Shown: in pieces, positions 18,809 to 26,573 of the stretch
How the letters are laid out: each line of letters begins with the position of its first letter
Numbering within the stretch: position 1 is the first letter of the stretch
Assembly (NCBI GenBank): GCA_017161075.1
Contig: CP046174.1
Span: 3,100,001-3,164,000, forward strand
DNA from: Erysipelotrichaceae bacterium 66202529
Lineage (GTDB): Bacteria > Bacillota_I > Bacilli_A > Erysipelotrichales > Erysipelotrichaceae
Direction of reading: 5' to 3'
Length of the DNA stretch: 64,000 bases
Made by a program: the position numbers and the translations under genes
Notes under the pieces: generated by a model
The model's database searches: none
The model's input: only the letters and a program-made list of their open reading frames with translations
What the model was told of the DNA's origin: nothing

Positions 18809-19458
18809 TTTGAGACCTCCGATTCTTGTAATAGCGTAGCTACAGGTTCAGATTTCCTTTATGTTACCTGTTTCAGTCCTCTTACAGAATACATCTATAT
18901 TATCAAATTGGCATATTCATAATTTTCTTTGCCCCTGATAGTAATATTAAAAATTCATCCTGCTTGCTGTAGAAAATCAATTTCGCCTGCATTAGAATAT
19001 ATGCATCCTTTTTCTATGTATTTTTTCTTTAGCTGTTCTTTTACTTTCTCTAAATATTCCATATCTCTTATACCTTTATTCAATGATCTGATTTATGTTG
19101 TGATAAGGAAAACTCTTATATAAATATCTGTAAATAGACATACACATTTTATCACACCTAGTGATACATTAAAATAATTATGATTTCAATTTCAAGCAAA
19201 AAAATAGCCTTAACGATCTTCATTTCTTCGTTTTCAAGACACCTCTATTTATTATGTATAAAGACGGTTTTGCTTGATTATTCCAAAAACTTCATTCTAT
19301 TTGGATACAAAATTTCTTTACTGAATATACTCCCGTAAGATTTGTGTTATGCACTGCTATCTCAAAAGAAAATGAAATTGTTCAATTTTAATTCGTGATA
19401 TCAAAAACTCCCTGGAACTAAAAAAATGCCCTGAAAAAGGCATTTTTTTAGTTCTGTA
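18809..19458. other. Intergenic region with original guaA terminator and a possible gene remnant
   Basis: A short minus-strand frame at 18955-19062 (35 codons starting MEYLEKVKEQLKKKYIEKG) reads like protein but has no ribosome site and stops early; it may be the tail of a lost gene. A perfect 16-bp stem at 19415-19454 (GAACTAAAAAAATGCC and its complement) is a terminator on both strands. It directly follows the displaced guaA tail, so it is most likely the native guaA terminator now separated from its gene by the inserted element. Confidence 0.6.
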
Positions 19459-19475
19459 TACTATTCGAACTCGAT
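19459..19475. repeat. Left attachment site of the guaA element
   Basis: On the minus strand this reads ATC GAG TTC GAA TAG, encoding Ile-Glu-Phe-Glu-stop, the same C-terminus as guaA. It matches the right copy at 14 of 17 positions. It marks where the original guaA 3' end was pushed away by integration. Confidence 0.8.
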
Positions 19476-19628
19476 ATTATTATGCTTATTTATTATGTTT
19501 TCCAGTATTATTATAGCATTTTAATTAAGATTTTTCAGTATGAAGTTTTCCATTATTCATAGTATTTAAAAATTATATTGTCATTGTATTGTCACTATCC
19601 TAATTTATTTCAATAGGTAATTTTAAAA

Positions 19629-21410
19629 TCATTCTAGAAATCCGTATCTGCCGCCTGTTTTATTTCCTGTAAATTCTATAAGATTTACTCTATCTTTTAA
19701 AGTCTCTGGTATTTGTTTATTTTCAAATATAATCACTTGAATATCCTTTCTCTCTGATAATTTTTTTAGAAATTTATATTGAAGAGTGCTATTTACTTCT
19801 TCATTTATTTTATCTCCTTCTTTGAATGTCGTTAGCGGTGAATCTAATAGAATAAATTTAGAATAATTATCATCTTGAAATTTAAACAAGATCATGGCAT
19901 AGAAATATAAACTCTTATAGAAGGCTCTATAACCCTTTCCATTATTCCGCCTATCTCTATCATTGATTATTATATCTAATAAATTTTTAGAAAAATCTAT
20001 TTTTATAATAGAATTATCTACATCATAAAATAGTTCTTTTAAAAACTTTGTAAATTCATTTCTTTTTTCTGTAACAGGTTTCTCAGCTGGTTTTATTCTG
20101 TTACCCTTTAATTTCTTATGTTCTATTTGTGAATTGATTTCCTCTTGTAATTGCTCTTCTATCTTTTTCAAATTCTGTAATTCTATTTCAAATTGTCTTT
20201 GTTTAATATATTCATCAATGGATAATTTCAAAGGTTCAATTTGATTATAATAATCTGTAACGGATTCCTTTTTTTCAGATATACTTTCAATGGTAATTTT
20301 TAATTTTTCCTCTAGCTTTCTTCTTTCGTTATCTATTTCAAGCCTTAATTCTTCAAGTTCGTGTAAATTTATTCTTATGTTATTAGATTCAGCATGGCAT
20401 GAAGCTATGACACTTTCATCTATCTCATTTCCTATTTGATTGCCACATAAGGGACATATCTTTGACTTCATTCCAATTAACTTTTCAGAATTTTCTTTTA
20501 TAAATATTAATCTATCCAAATCAATATTGTATTGTTTTTTTAATGTATCAAACTTATCGATTTGCTGTTGCTTTAGATTTATTGATTCAGTAATTTTTCG
20601 AGATTCTCTATTTAACTCTGTAATACTCTGATTCAATTCATTTATCTTCTTTTGTAATTCTAGTAATTCATTTTTATACTGTTTTAACTTATCATCACTT
20701 AAGTTAACTTTAGTGTTTAAAAATTTATTAAGCTGTACTTGTCTTAATCTGTTATTTTTCAAATTCATTTCTAAAATATCCAATTTTCCAGAAATTCTTG
20801 CTTCAGTAACTTCAGGCTTTTCAATTTTCTTATCTAAATCATACACGTAACCATCAATTACGTATTGTAATGTGCTTTGCTTTGGTGTAGCATTCTTATA
20901 CTCCCCATACAATAACTCTGATTCAGATATTATTGTATTTTCATCTATAATAAACCATTCAGATAAACTACGAAAAGTCAAAGCTTCTTTTTCTCCAAAT
21001 TGATTTTTTAGAACTTTAATATAAGATGGAATACCCATCAAATTTAAGAGAAACGATGATATATTGTTATCTTTTGAACTATGTTTCAGATTCTTTTTTT
21101 GAGCTGAATCAATATTCCAATTTTCAAAATTTCCATCACAAATAAATATATTTTCCCCTTTAATCTCACGATTTAATGTATAATATTTTTTTTCATACGT
21201 TACTATTTCCAAATAAATATCAGTATAACCCTCAAGTTCTTCAATTTCCTTAATAGCCTTTCTTCCAAACATATAGTCAATGCATTGAAATAAAAAACTT
21301 TTCCCTGTATTAGAAGGTCCTGTAATAACATTAAGTCCGCGTTTAAATTCAATTGTTGATTTTTTTCCTTTGCCGATCACAATAATTTTATTGATATAAA
21401 ATCCTTTCAT
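19629..21410 (-). CDS. ABC-3C system ATPase: SMC/Rad50-like ABC ATPase with zinc-hook-like CPLC
   Basis: 593 residues from the ATG at 21410. The N-terminal half-ATPase has Walker A GPSNTGKS (about residues 31-38) followed by CIDYMFG, typical of conflict-system ABC ATPases. Two long coiled-coil arms surround a CPLC motif near residue 320 that resembles the Rad50 zinc hook. The C-terminal half has Walker B FILLDSPLTTF. In ABC three-component systems the ATPase is thought to sense foreign nucleic acid or its processing and to license an effector through a middle component. The gene starts one base after the middle-component stop. An upstream in-frame Met at 21431 lies inside the previous gene and lacks a ribosome site. 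Confidence 0.88.
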   Translation of the reverse strand: MKGFYINKIIVIGKGKKSTIEFKRGLNVITGPSNTGKSFLFQCIDYMFGRKAIKEIEELEGYTDIYLEIVTYEKKYYTLNREIKGENIFICDGNFENWNIDSAQKKNLKHSSKDNNISSFLLNLMGIPSYIKVLKNQFGEKEALTFRSLSEWFIIDENTIISESELLYGEYKNATPKQSTLQYVIDGYVYDLDKKIEKPEVTEARISGKLDILEMNLKNNRLRQVQLNKFLNTKVNLSDDKLKQYKNELLELQKKINELNQSITELNRESRKITESINLKQQQIDKFDTLKKQYNIDLDRLIFIKENSEKLIGMKSKICPLCGNQIGNEIDESVIASCHAESNNIRINLHELEELRLEIDNERRKLEEKLKITIESISEKKESVTDYYNQIEPLKLSIDEYIKQRQFEIELQNLKKIEEQLQEEINSQIEHKKLKGNRIKPAEKPVTEKRNEFTKFLKELFYDVDNSIIKIDFSKNLLDIIINDRDRRNNGKGYRAFYKSLYFYAMILFKFQDDNYSKFILLDSPLTTFKEGDKINEEVNSTLQYKFLKKLSERKDIQVIIFENKQIPETLKDRVNLIEFTGNKTGGRYGFLE

Positions 21411-21411
21411 A

Positions 21412-21837
21412 TTATTTTTCCTCTCTAACAATTTTTTTCAATTGCATCACCGACAATGTTTTATAGTCTTCAGCCATAATTTTTGCAAATTCCACCATTC
21501 GTTTTGCATAATCATTATTCATATTTTGAACAAACCACAATGAATTAACATTTGAATGATAAAATATACCTTCATCATTAAAAGTAACAGAAATTAGATC
21601 TTTTTTTATTAAATATAGAATACTATTCTTTAACTTATTTCTTTGTCCCTCTAATTCAAGTATCTGTAAATGATATGAAGGGTGTAGTGTCTCACCGTTC
21701 TCATTTTTGATACCATATAACAATATATAATCTAAATACATTATTTTATCTAAAGCCATTGCAATAGGATTACATACTTCAAGTATTATCATAACTCTTA
21801 TCCCAATTTCAACATCAGAATTGAATAATTGTATCAT
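21412..21837 (-). CDS. ABC-3C system middle component
   Basis: About 141 residues. The pattern FNSDVEIGIRVMIILEVCNP ... LDKIMYLDYILLYG ... LHPSYHLQILELEGQRNKLKNSILYLIKKDLI ... GIFYHSN matches the small helical middle component (MC2-like) of ABC three-component systems. In that model it bridges the ATPase and the effector. It sits between the effector and ATPase genes with near-zero spacing on both sides. The ATG at 21837 was chosen; a GTG at 21852 in the same frame overlaps the effector stop and has a poorer ribosome site. Confidence 0.8.
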   Translation of the reverse strand: MIQLFNSDVEIGIRVMIILEVCNPIAMALDKIMYLDYILLYGIKNENGETLHPSYHLQILELEGQRNKLKNSILYLIKKDLISVTFNDEGIFYHSNVNSLWFVQNMNNDYAKRMVEFAKIMAEDYKTLSVMQLKKIVREEK

Positions 21838-21842
21838 ACTCA

Positions 21843-22916
21843 CTACTTCCACCTCATTTTCTTATCGTTAACCAAATGATGACATATTCCTTTTTTATCA
21901 TCATTATGAACAAAATTAAGTAATGAATGAGAAGTACAAGCAGTAAGATCTACTTTGGTAGCTTCATGCAATACAGCGTTTAATTTATCGTATGAGGTAT
22001 TGAAACTACTTTTCATATAATTCCTTAAACCTGATAACATCTCATTTTTAATAAAACTGAATTCAGTATCTCCCAAATAAGTATCTCTCAAATCACGCCG
22101 GAGAGACTCAGCATTATAGTAATATGATCTATTTTCCAAAAAATCTTCATAAACTTCTAAATTACAATTTACATTTTTTAATGAAAATTGTATATTTTTC
22201 CATTCACTATATATTTCTAATAATTGAGTTAAATATATCTTTTCTTTATATGTGTTAATTTTTTTTGGTGGCTTCATTATACTGCTTCTTTGAGGAACAT
22301 TATTGCCTCCAAAGCGAAAATAAAATAATGGAGTATTAGAATAATCTCTTATGATGGAGTCAATATCTATTGTTTCTACAATACCAAAATCAAAATTTTG
22401 TATATAATCTTTTAAGAAAATAGTTAATTCTATAGTTGATCCTTTTTTTATTTTTTTCTTACAGCATGTATCCCAATTATCAATCAATCCGCTATTTATA
22501 CTTTTAGGATTATGGACTAAATCTAATAATTTAGAAGTCAAATTATTTGCTGCTATGATGTAATACTTCGATGGAATCACTATTTCTTTTTCATATGTAT
22601 AATAAACAAGTTTTCCAAATTCTATCCAATATTCACTTGGCGATAACTTTTCTTTATATCTTTTACACTGATAATAATGTATATCTCCATTTTCAAGATA
22701 AGCAATAACATCACGCCCTTTATCACCGGCTTGACCAATCCTATGTATATCAGTATAAATACCTTTAAAGGAAGCCCATTCACATATAAAAGTTTCAAAA
22801 ATTGTCGGTGAAAAATATAAAACTCGTTCTCTAGGAGGAATAACATTATTAAAAACAGATTTATCCACCTCAACCTCTTTTTGTTCAAATTTCTCAAAAA
22901 CAATTAGTTCTCCCAC
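21843..22916 (-). CDS. ABC-3C system effector with restriction-endonuclease-like domain
   Basis: 357 residues starting at a GTG (22916) with AGAGGG eight bases upstream. Residues 38-90 carry a PD-(D/E)xK nuclease core: Glu41 in SPTIFETFICEW, Asp69 in GDKGRDVIAYL and Gln83-Cys84-Lys85 in IHYYQCKRYKEK. The remainder contains FGKLVYYTYEK ... YYIIAANNLTSKLLDL ... GLIDNWDTCCKKKI and then a helical C-terminal region that would bind the other two components. By analogy with classified ABC-3C systems it should cut DNA when released by the ATPase. It is the first gene of the cassette. The invading target is unknown. Confidence 0.85.
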   Translation of the reverse strand: MGELIVFEKFEQKEVEVDKSVFNNVIPPRERVLYFSPTIFETFICEWASFKGIYTDIHRIGQAGDKGRDVIAYLENGDIHYYQCKRYKEKLSPSEYWIEFGKLVYYTYEKEIVIPSKYYIIAANNLTSKLLDLVHNPKSINSGLIDNWDTCCKKKIKKGSTIELTIFLKDYIQNFDFGIVETIDIDSIIRDYSNTPLFYFRFGGNNVPQRSSIMKPPKKINTYKEKIYLTQLLEIYSEWKNIQFSLKNVNCNLEVYEDFLENRSYYYNAESLRRDLRDTYLGDTEFSFIKNEMLSGLRNYMKSSFNTSYDKLNAVLHEATKVDLTACTSHSLLNFVHNDDKKGICHHLVNDKKMRWK

Positions 22917-23104
22917 TATTTACACCCTCTTATATTATTATTCAATAAATACATTTGATAAACATTGTAATATAAATAATCATCTAGTTACATATGATTG
23001 AATTGTTTAGATATCATATTATAAGAATATTATACATTTAATCTTTATAACAAGCAATTAAAAAAAAACAATACCTTGTTTAAAAAGTACAAAACAAGAT
23101 ATCG
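22917..23104 (-). terminator. Terminator between accessory genes and ABC-3C cassette (23060-23102)
   Basis: On the minus strand ATATCTTGTTT pairs with AAACAAGGTAT (one G-U) and is followed by nine T. It ends transcription of the two small upstream genes, so the ABC-3C genes need their own promoter in the remaining ~140 AT-rich bases. I could not define that promoter. Confidence 0.75.
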
Positions 23105-23359
23105 TTAATTTTTTGAAATACTCTCATCGAACTCTTTTTTCAATACCAAGATAGAATGTAAGAGGTATTGATTGTTTAATTTTGCATATTCTATATCATG
23201 GTCCAATTGTCCTGCAGATACTATTTTACTCGCTACTAGATCTTTTACAAATTCATAATGTTCCATTATCCATAAAACAGCTCGTTGATACTCTATAGGA
23301 AGTTCATAATACAATCCCATGAATTCATCAATTAATAATGCTTTATTTTCATGCATCAT
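23105..23359 (-). CDS. Small protein of unknown function in mobile element
   Basis: About 84 residues from the ATG at 23359, which overlaps the previous stop (ATGATGCATGA) and has AAGGA upstream. The sequence is mainly helical (LLIDEFMGLYYELPIEYQRAVLWIMEHYEFVKDL), acidic, with no membrane segment. I do not recognise it. The region up to residue 45 resembles small regulator-like proteins of Bacillota elements. It is cotranscribed with the preceding Spo0A_C-like gene under a divergent operator. Confidence 0.7.
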   Translation of the reverse strand: MMHENKALLIDEFMGLYYELPIEYQRAVLWIMEHYEFVKDLVASKIVSAGQLDHDIEYAKLNNQYLLHSILVLKKEFDESISKN

Positions 23360-23579
23360 AATTTCGTCCTTCTTTCTCAACAGCATCTAAAAGTTTGTAA
23401 ATAAACTCTTCTAAACTCGGTGTTCTTCTCCCATACATTCTTATAAATAATTCTGTAGGCTTCTCACTTGCCATTTTTATTGCATACTCCATGTCTTTAC
23501 GACATTCAGCCACAGAAATCCCTCTGCTTTCAGCTACACTCTTTATATGCTTTTTAACTTTTTTCTTATCGTAATTCAT
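23349..23579 (-). CDS. Small helical protein resembling Spo0A C-terminal-domain-like proteins
   Basis: 76 residues from the ATG at 23579 with a strong AAGGAGG seven bases upstream. The pattern VKKHIKSVAESRGISVAECRKDMEYAIKMA ... MYGRRTPSLEEFIYKLLD resembles small proteins annotated as Spo0A C-terminal-domain-like, often found in mobile elements. A DNA-binding role is possible but unproven. It is transcribed away from the two HTH genes across a shared operator. Confidence 0.6.
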   Translation of the reverse strand: MNYDKKKVKKHIKSVAESRGISVAECRKDMEYAIKMASEKPTELFIRMYGRRTPSLEEFIYKLLDAVEKEGRNYDA

Positions 23580-23634
23580 AAGTACCTCCTTGATTATACA
23601 TACAAGTTTTAGCACATATTGGTCTAAATATAAA

Positions 23635-23651
23635 TAGAACATATAGTTCTA
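23635..23651. promoter_or_regulatory. Operator palindrome in front of first HTH gene
   Basis: TAGAAC-ATATA-GTTCTA is a perfect 17-bp palindrome. Its centre lies 12 bases upstream of a TATAAT (23655-23660) for the plus-strand HTH gene, and it also falls in the promoter zone of the divergent minus-strand pair. Confidence 0.75.
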
Positions 23652-23678
23652 AACTATAATTGTTTCGAGGTGATTACA

Positions 23679-23882
23679 ATGGTTTATAAAAGGTTACGCG
23701 ATTTAAGAGAAGATCATGATTTATCACAGAAAGCTATAGCAAAATATCTTAATATAACACAGAGAGCGTATTCTTATTATGAAACTGGAGATAGAGAAGT
23801 TCCGATTGAAGTATTATCAAAACTTTCTACTTTCTATCAAACATCTATTGATTATCTTGTAAATAGAACTGATAATAAATAG
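23679..23882 (+). CDS. XRE-family helix-turn-helix regulator, first of tandem pair
   Basis: 67 residues forming a single HTH_3 domain (LRDLREDHDLSQKAIAKYLNITQRAYSYYETGDREVP) followed by IDYLVNR, the usual end of this small family. The ATG at 23679 is preferred over a GTG nine bases earlier because AGGTG serves as ribosome site for it. The downstream HTH gene is a close paralogue, and both are preceded by the same TAGAAC-N5-GTTCT palindrome. They probably repress themselves, each other and the divergent small genes. Confidence 0.88.
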   Translation: MVYKRLRDLREDHDLSQKAIAKYLNITQRAYSYYETGDREVPIEVLSKLSTFYQTSIDYLVNRTDNK

Positions 23883-23911
23883 CTGATAGCACGTGTTGTT
23901 CTAAAGCTTAA

Positions 23912-23928
23912 TAGAACGAATCGTTCTG
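23912..23928. promoter_or_regulatory. Operator palindrome in front of second HTH gene
   Basis: TAGAAC-GAATC-GTTCT has the same half-sites and 5-base gap as the first operator. The TATAAT at 23932-23937 begins exactly 12 bases from its centre, the same geometry as upstream of the first gene. A GTTCTA half-site lies just to the left (about 23898-23903). Confidence 0.75.
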
Positions 23929-23954
23929 CATTATAATCCACTTAGGTGATATAT

Positions 23955-24158
23955 ATGGTTTATCAAAGAATCAAAGATCTACGTGAAGATAACGATTTAA
24001 CACAAACGGAAATCGCGAAATATCTTAATATTTCTCAACGTACTTATTCTTATTATGAAACAGGTGGAAGAGAAATTCCTATTTCAGTTTTAATTCAATT
24101 AGCAGAATATTATCATACAAGTATCGATTACCTAGTGAATCGCATAGATAAAAAATGA
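23955..24158 (+). CDS. XRE-family helix-turn-helix regulator, second of tandem pair
   Basis: 67 residues, a near-repeat of the previous protein (IKDLREDNDLTQTEIAKYLNISQRTYSYYETGGREIP ... IDYLVNR). The ATG at 23955 follows AGGTGAT. The recognition-helix residues (QTEIAKYLNISQRTYS versus QKAIAKYLNITQRAYS) differ only slightly, so the two likely read the same or overlapping operators. A terminator follows at once. Confidence 0.88.
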   Translation: MVYQRIKDLREDNDLTQTEIAKYLNISQRTYSYYETGGREIPISVLIQLAEYYHTSIDYLVNRIDKK

Positions 24159-24190
24159 CCTACAACATGAGATTGTAAGTCATTTTTCTT
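24151..24190 (+). terminator. Terminator of the tandem HTH genes
   Basis: TGACCTACAA (24156-24165) pairs with TTGTAAGTCA (24173-24182) and is followed by a T-rich run. It also separates these genes from the convergent tnpV gene. Confidence 0.75.
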
Positions 24191-24193
24191 TTC

Positions 24194-24538
24194 CTATTTA
24201 TAAATACATTGATTACGAATTATTTCATCAATACAATTCTGTATATTATTCATTTCTTGTACCCAGTGCATTTGGTCTTGTGCTTTTAATTCTTCGGTTA
24301 TGTTTCTCTGCTTTTTGAAATCGATAAGGAGTTTATCATATAAATCGTTTGCTTGGTTATCAATGGAAGTTAGATACTCCTTCAGCTTTCCTTTTACCAA
24401 TAAATTAAAATAAAAGGGTTGTTCATATTCCTTTAGATATCGTAATTTCATTCTGCCATAATTTGATAAGGTACTCAAGTCCTCTACTTTAAGTTTAGGA
24501 AAATAATAATCGCCTACTTTATCATATTCAATTTTCAT
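24194..24538 (-). CDS. TnpV-like transposon-associated protein
   Basis: 114 residues with the TnpV pattern: YDKVGDYYFPKLKV near the start, NYGRMKLRYLKEYEQPFYFNLLVKGKL in the middle, then LKAQDQMHWVQEMNNIQNCIDEII. TnpV is a small protein of unknown biochemical role carried by many Bacillota mobilizable elements. Its ATG overlaps the relaxase stop (ATGA), so it belongs to the mobilization operon. Confidence 0.85.
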   Translation of the reverse strand: MKIEYDKVGDYYFPKLKVEDLSTLSNYGRMKLRYLKEYEQPFYFNLLVKGKLKEYLTSIDNQANDLYDKLLIDFKKQRNITEELKAQDQMHWVQEMNNIQNCIDEIIRNQCIYK

Positions 24539-25826
24539 GTTCTGATCCTCTTTACGGCATGTTGCCTTTCTTGTTTATCTAAATCTAGTTGCTGAATCTT
24601 AGTGGAACGATCCTTGATGCCATTACATAATTTTATTTCTTTACGAAGTTTTCGAATTTGTGGTGTATATGATTTTGCTTCCGTTTTATAGTTATCCTTT
24701 ATATCATTATCTCTGCATCTTCTAATTTTAGAATAGCATTGCTGACGAAGGCTCAACAACATTTTCATCTGTTCCTCTAGTGGTTTTTGGTATTGCTCCA
24801 GCTGTTCTAATGTTTCGATATTATGTTTAAATAACAGAATGGTTTGATTCGATACTTCATCAATTTTTCTGATAGCTTCCCGTAAATCTTTTGTGTACTT
24901 AGGTCTGGTATTACTTTGCCTTGGAATGATACCTAGTTTATATTGATAATGTAGGTACAACCGTTGAAAGCCTGTAAGCTTTTTTTCTTTGTACTTCTTA
25001 TAATATGGCGTGATATCAAATCCTTTCTTTTGATAGATGTCTTTCCTTTCCAATGGGTGCATTGTATTTTGTAGTATCCGTTGTTTGATATTATCAATGT
25101 TATATTCTTCGCCTAATGATGATAGACGGATATATCGCTCATGCTGAGGGTGGCATAAGGATATGTTTTTGCCTGTGCGTTTTATACTATATCCCTCAAA
25201 TTCTAATTGATTGAAGAACTGTGTTACCGTCAAACTGTTTTGAACGATATCATCAATATCTTGTTTTATCTTACCTCTTAATGATTGTTCATTTCGATAT
25301 TGTCCTCGGCTTTGTGTCTTTTTACTTCGATTATTGATAATCCATATTGTCTGCACATTTCATCCGATATAGTCATCATCATATATCGGTCATGCTTAGT
25401 ATTACAGTAGCGTTTACCATCTACAAAAGAGGTCGCATTGACTAAGAAATGATTATGAATATTTTTTGTATTCAAGTGCGTAGATACAATGACTTCAAAG
25501 CGATTGCCCCATAACTTCTCAGCTAGTTCTACACCTAGCTGATGTGCTTGTTCGGGTGTTACTTCCCCTTCCATAAAGGATTGGTAGCCGTGGTAACAGA
25601 GTATTACTTTCTCATCATGATAGAGTTCTTTTGTATGCACCATAGAGTTATAGGGATCATTCTTCATACAGTTAATACAAGACACCAATTGGAGGGACAT
25701 AGTTTTTTCTTTATTGATTGTATAATCAATAATTGTCTGTATAAGCGTTGTTTTCTCTTCATTAGATACATACTTCACTAAATGATCTAACCTAGATCTA
25801 ACAGCCCACATCGAAGTCGTAGCCAT
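24535..25826 (-). pseudogene. Relaxase/mobilization nuclease (MobA/VirD2-type), frameshifted
   Basis: The first frame (25826 to 25278) has the relaxase start MATTSMWAVRSRLDHLVKYVSN, the Tyr-containing segment, and the metal-binding motif HLNTKNIHNHFLVNA. It runs out at YGLSIIEVKRHKAED. The continuing homology is in the -1 frame from about 25320: QSRGQYRNEQSLRGKIKQDIDDIVQNSLTVTQFFNQLEFEGY, through to 24535. The switch falls at a run of five A on the minus strand (25319-25323). One extra A would restore VKKTQSRG, so a single-base deletion is the simplest explanation. Relaxases nick oriT and lead the strand into the recipient. It overlaps the mobC-like gene by one base. Confidence 0.85.
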
Positions 25827-26125
25827 TAATTATCACAACACCTTATCTGTTTATCTACTTCTTTGATAAGGGTATCTAACTTTGAAAGCACATCTTCAAT
25901 TTGTGTTTTGTCAATCTCTCTTACGTATGCTAATTTCACTAGCTGATTAAGGTTATTGCCTATAGCATTGAACTCTTTTATAAGCTGATAATATTCTAAT
26001 GGTGGTGATGCTTTCAATGATACTTCCGAAAGCACCAACCGAAGAAACTTCTCTCTATTACATTTACATAAGGTTGCCTTTTCATTCAGTTCTGCTAATT
26101 CCAATTCAGACAATCTCACTTTCAC
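25826..26125 (-). CDS. mobC: MobC-like relaxosome protein
   Basis: About 99 residues: KVRLSELELAELNEKATLCKCNREKFLRLVLSEV is a ribbon-helix-helix-type start, and YQLIKEFNAIGNNLNQLVKLAYV is the MobC signature. It helps the relaxase open oriT. The called start is a GTG at 26125. A good ribosome site (AAGGAG) lies further up, at proper distance from an in-frame ATA codon followed by GKRTKEVKV, so an original ATG may have mutated to ATA. The stop shares one base with the relaxase ATG. Confidence 0.8.
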   Translation of the reverse strand: MKVRLSELELAELNEKATLCKCNREKFLRLVLSEVSLKASPPLEYYQLIKEFNAIGNNLNQLVKLAYVREIDKTQIEDVLSKLDTLIKEVDKQIRCCDN

Positions 26126-26149
26126 TTCTTTAGTTCGTTTACCTATAGA

Positions 26150-26231
26150 CGCTCTCCTTTCCTAGGGGTATTAGGGTACGCCCTAAATCTGAATTTTGGG
26201 GACAAAATACGTTGCTTGCTAATCCAATACG
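26150..26231. other. Candidate oriT
   Basis: The gap between the two mobilization genes holds TTAGGG-TACG-CCCTAA (26171-26186), a perfect short inverted repeat, followed by a G-rich tract (TTTTGGGGACAAAATACG). A hairpin plus downstream nick-like tract, next to mobC and the relaxase, is the usual oriT position. The nick site itself is not identified. Confidence 0.4.
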
Positions 26232-26573
26232 TCAGTATATCGAAGTATCCTCTTCATCGGTTAATCCCTTTAATATTTCTACGATATATTTAATCCTATC
26301 AATGATTTCATTATCTATATTCTCATTCCCTTTCATACATTTTTCAAGTGTGCTTCTAAGTTCAACTATTTGATTTCTTAATGCTCTAAACGTACGCATA
26401 TTTCCGACAACGATTATTTCCTTTTCTAAGGTTCTTTTAATCATATAATCTTGTTTAGTCAATCCCGATAATTCTACACGTTTATTTAATTCATCATGTT
26501 CTTCTTTGGACATGCGAAATGCAGTATTATAATGTCGCCATCTTCCTTTATTATCGTAAACTTTTGCAGTCAT
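26232..26573 (-). CDS. Mobilization accessory protein (ribbon-helix-helix type)
   Basis: 113 residues from an ATG at 26573 that shares a base with the integrase stop (TGATG). The pattern YNTAFRMSKEEHDELNKRVELSGLTKQDYMIKRTLEKEIIVVGNMRTFRALRNQIVEL is common in Bacillota mobilizable elements next to MobC/relaxase genes and looks like a ribbon-helix-helix DNA-binding protein. It is likely a relaxosome or partition-like factor; its exact role is unknown. Confidence 0.72.
   Translation of the reverse strand: MTAKVYDNKGRWRHYNTAFRMSKEEHDELNKRVELSGLTKQDYMIKRTLEKEIIVVGNMRTFRALRNQIVELRSTLEKCMKGNENIDNEIIDRIKYIVEILKGLTDEEDTSIY

Noticed and set aside
25278..25356. Programmed -1 frameshifting in the relaxase
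   Set aside because: The run is only five A preceded by T, without a true X-XXY-YYZ heptamer in frame, and the integrase of the same element is also broken. Decay by one-base deletion is simpler.
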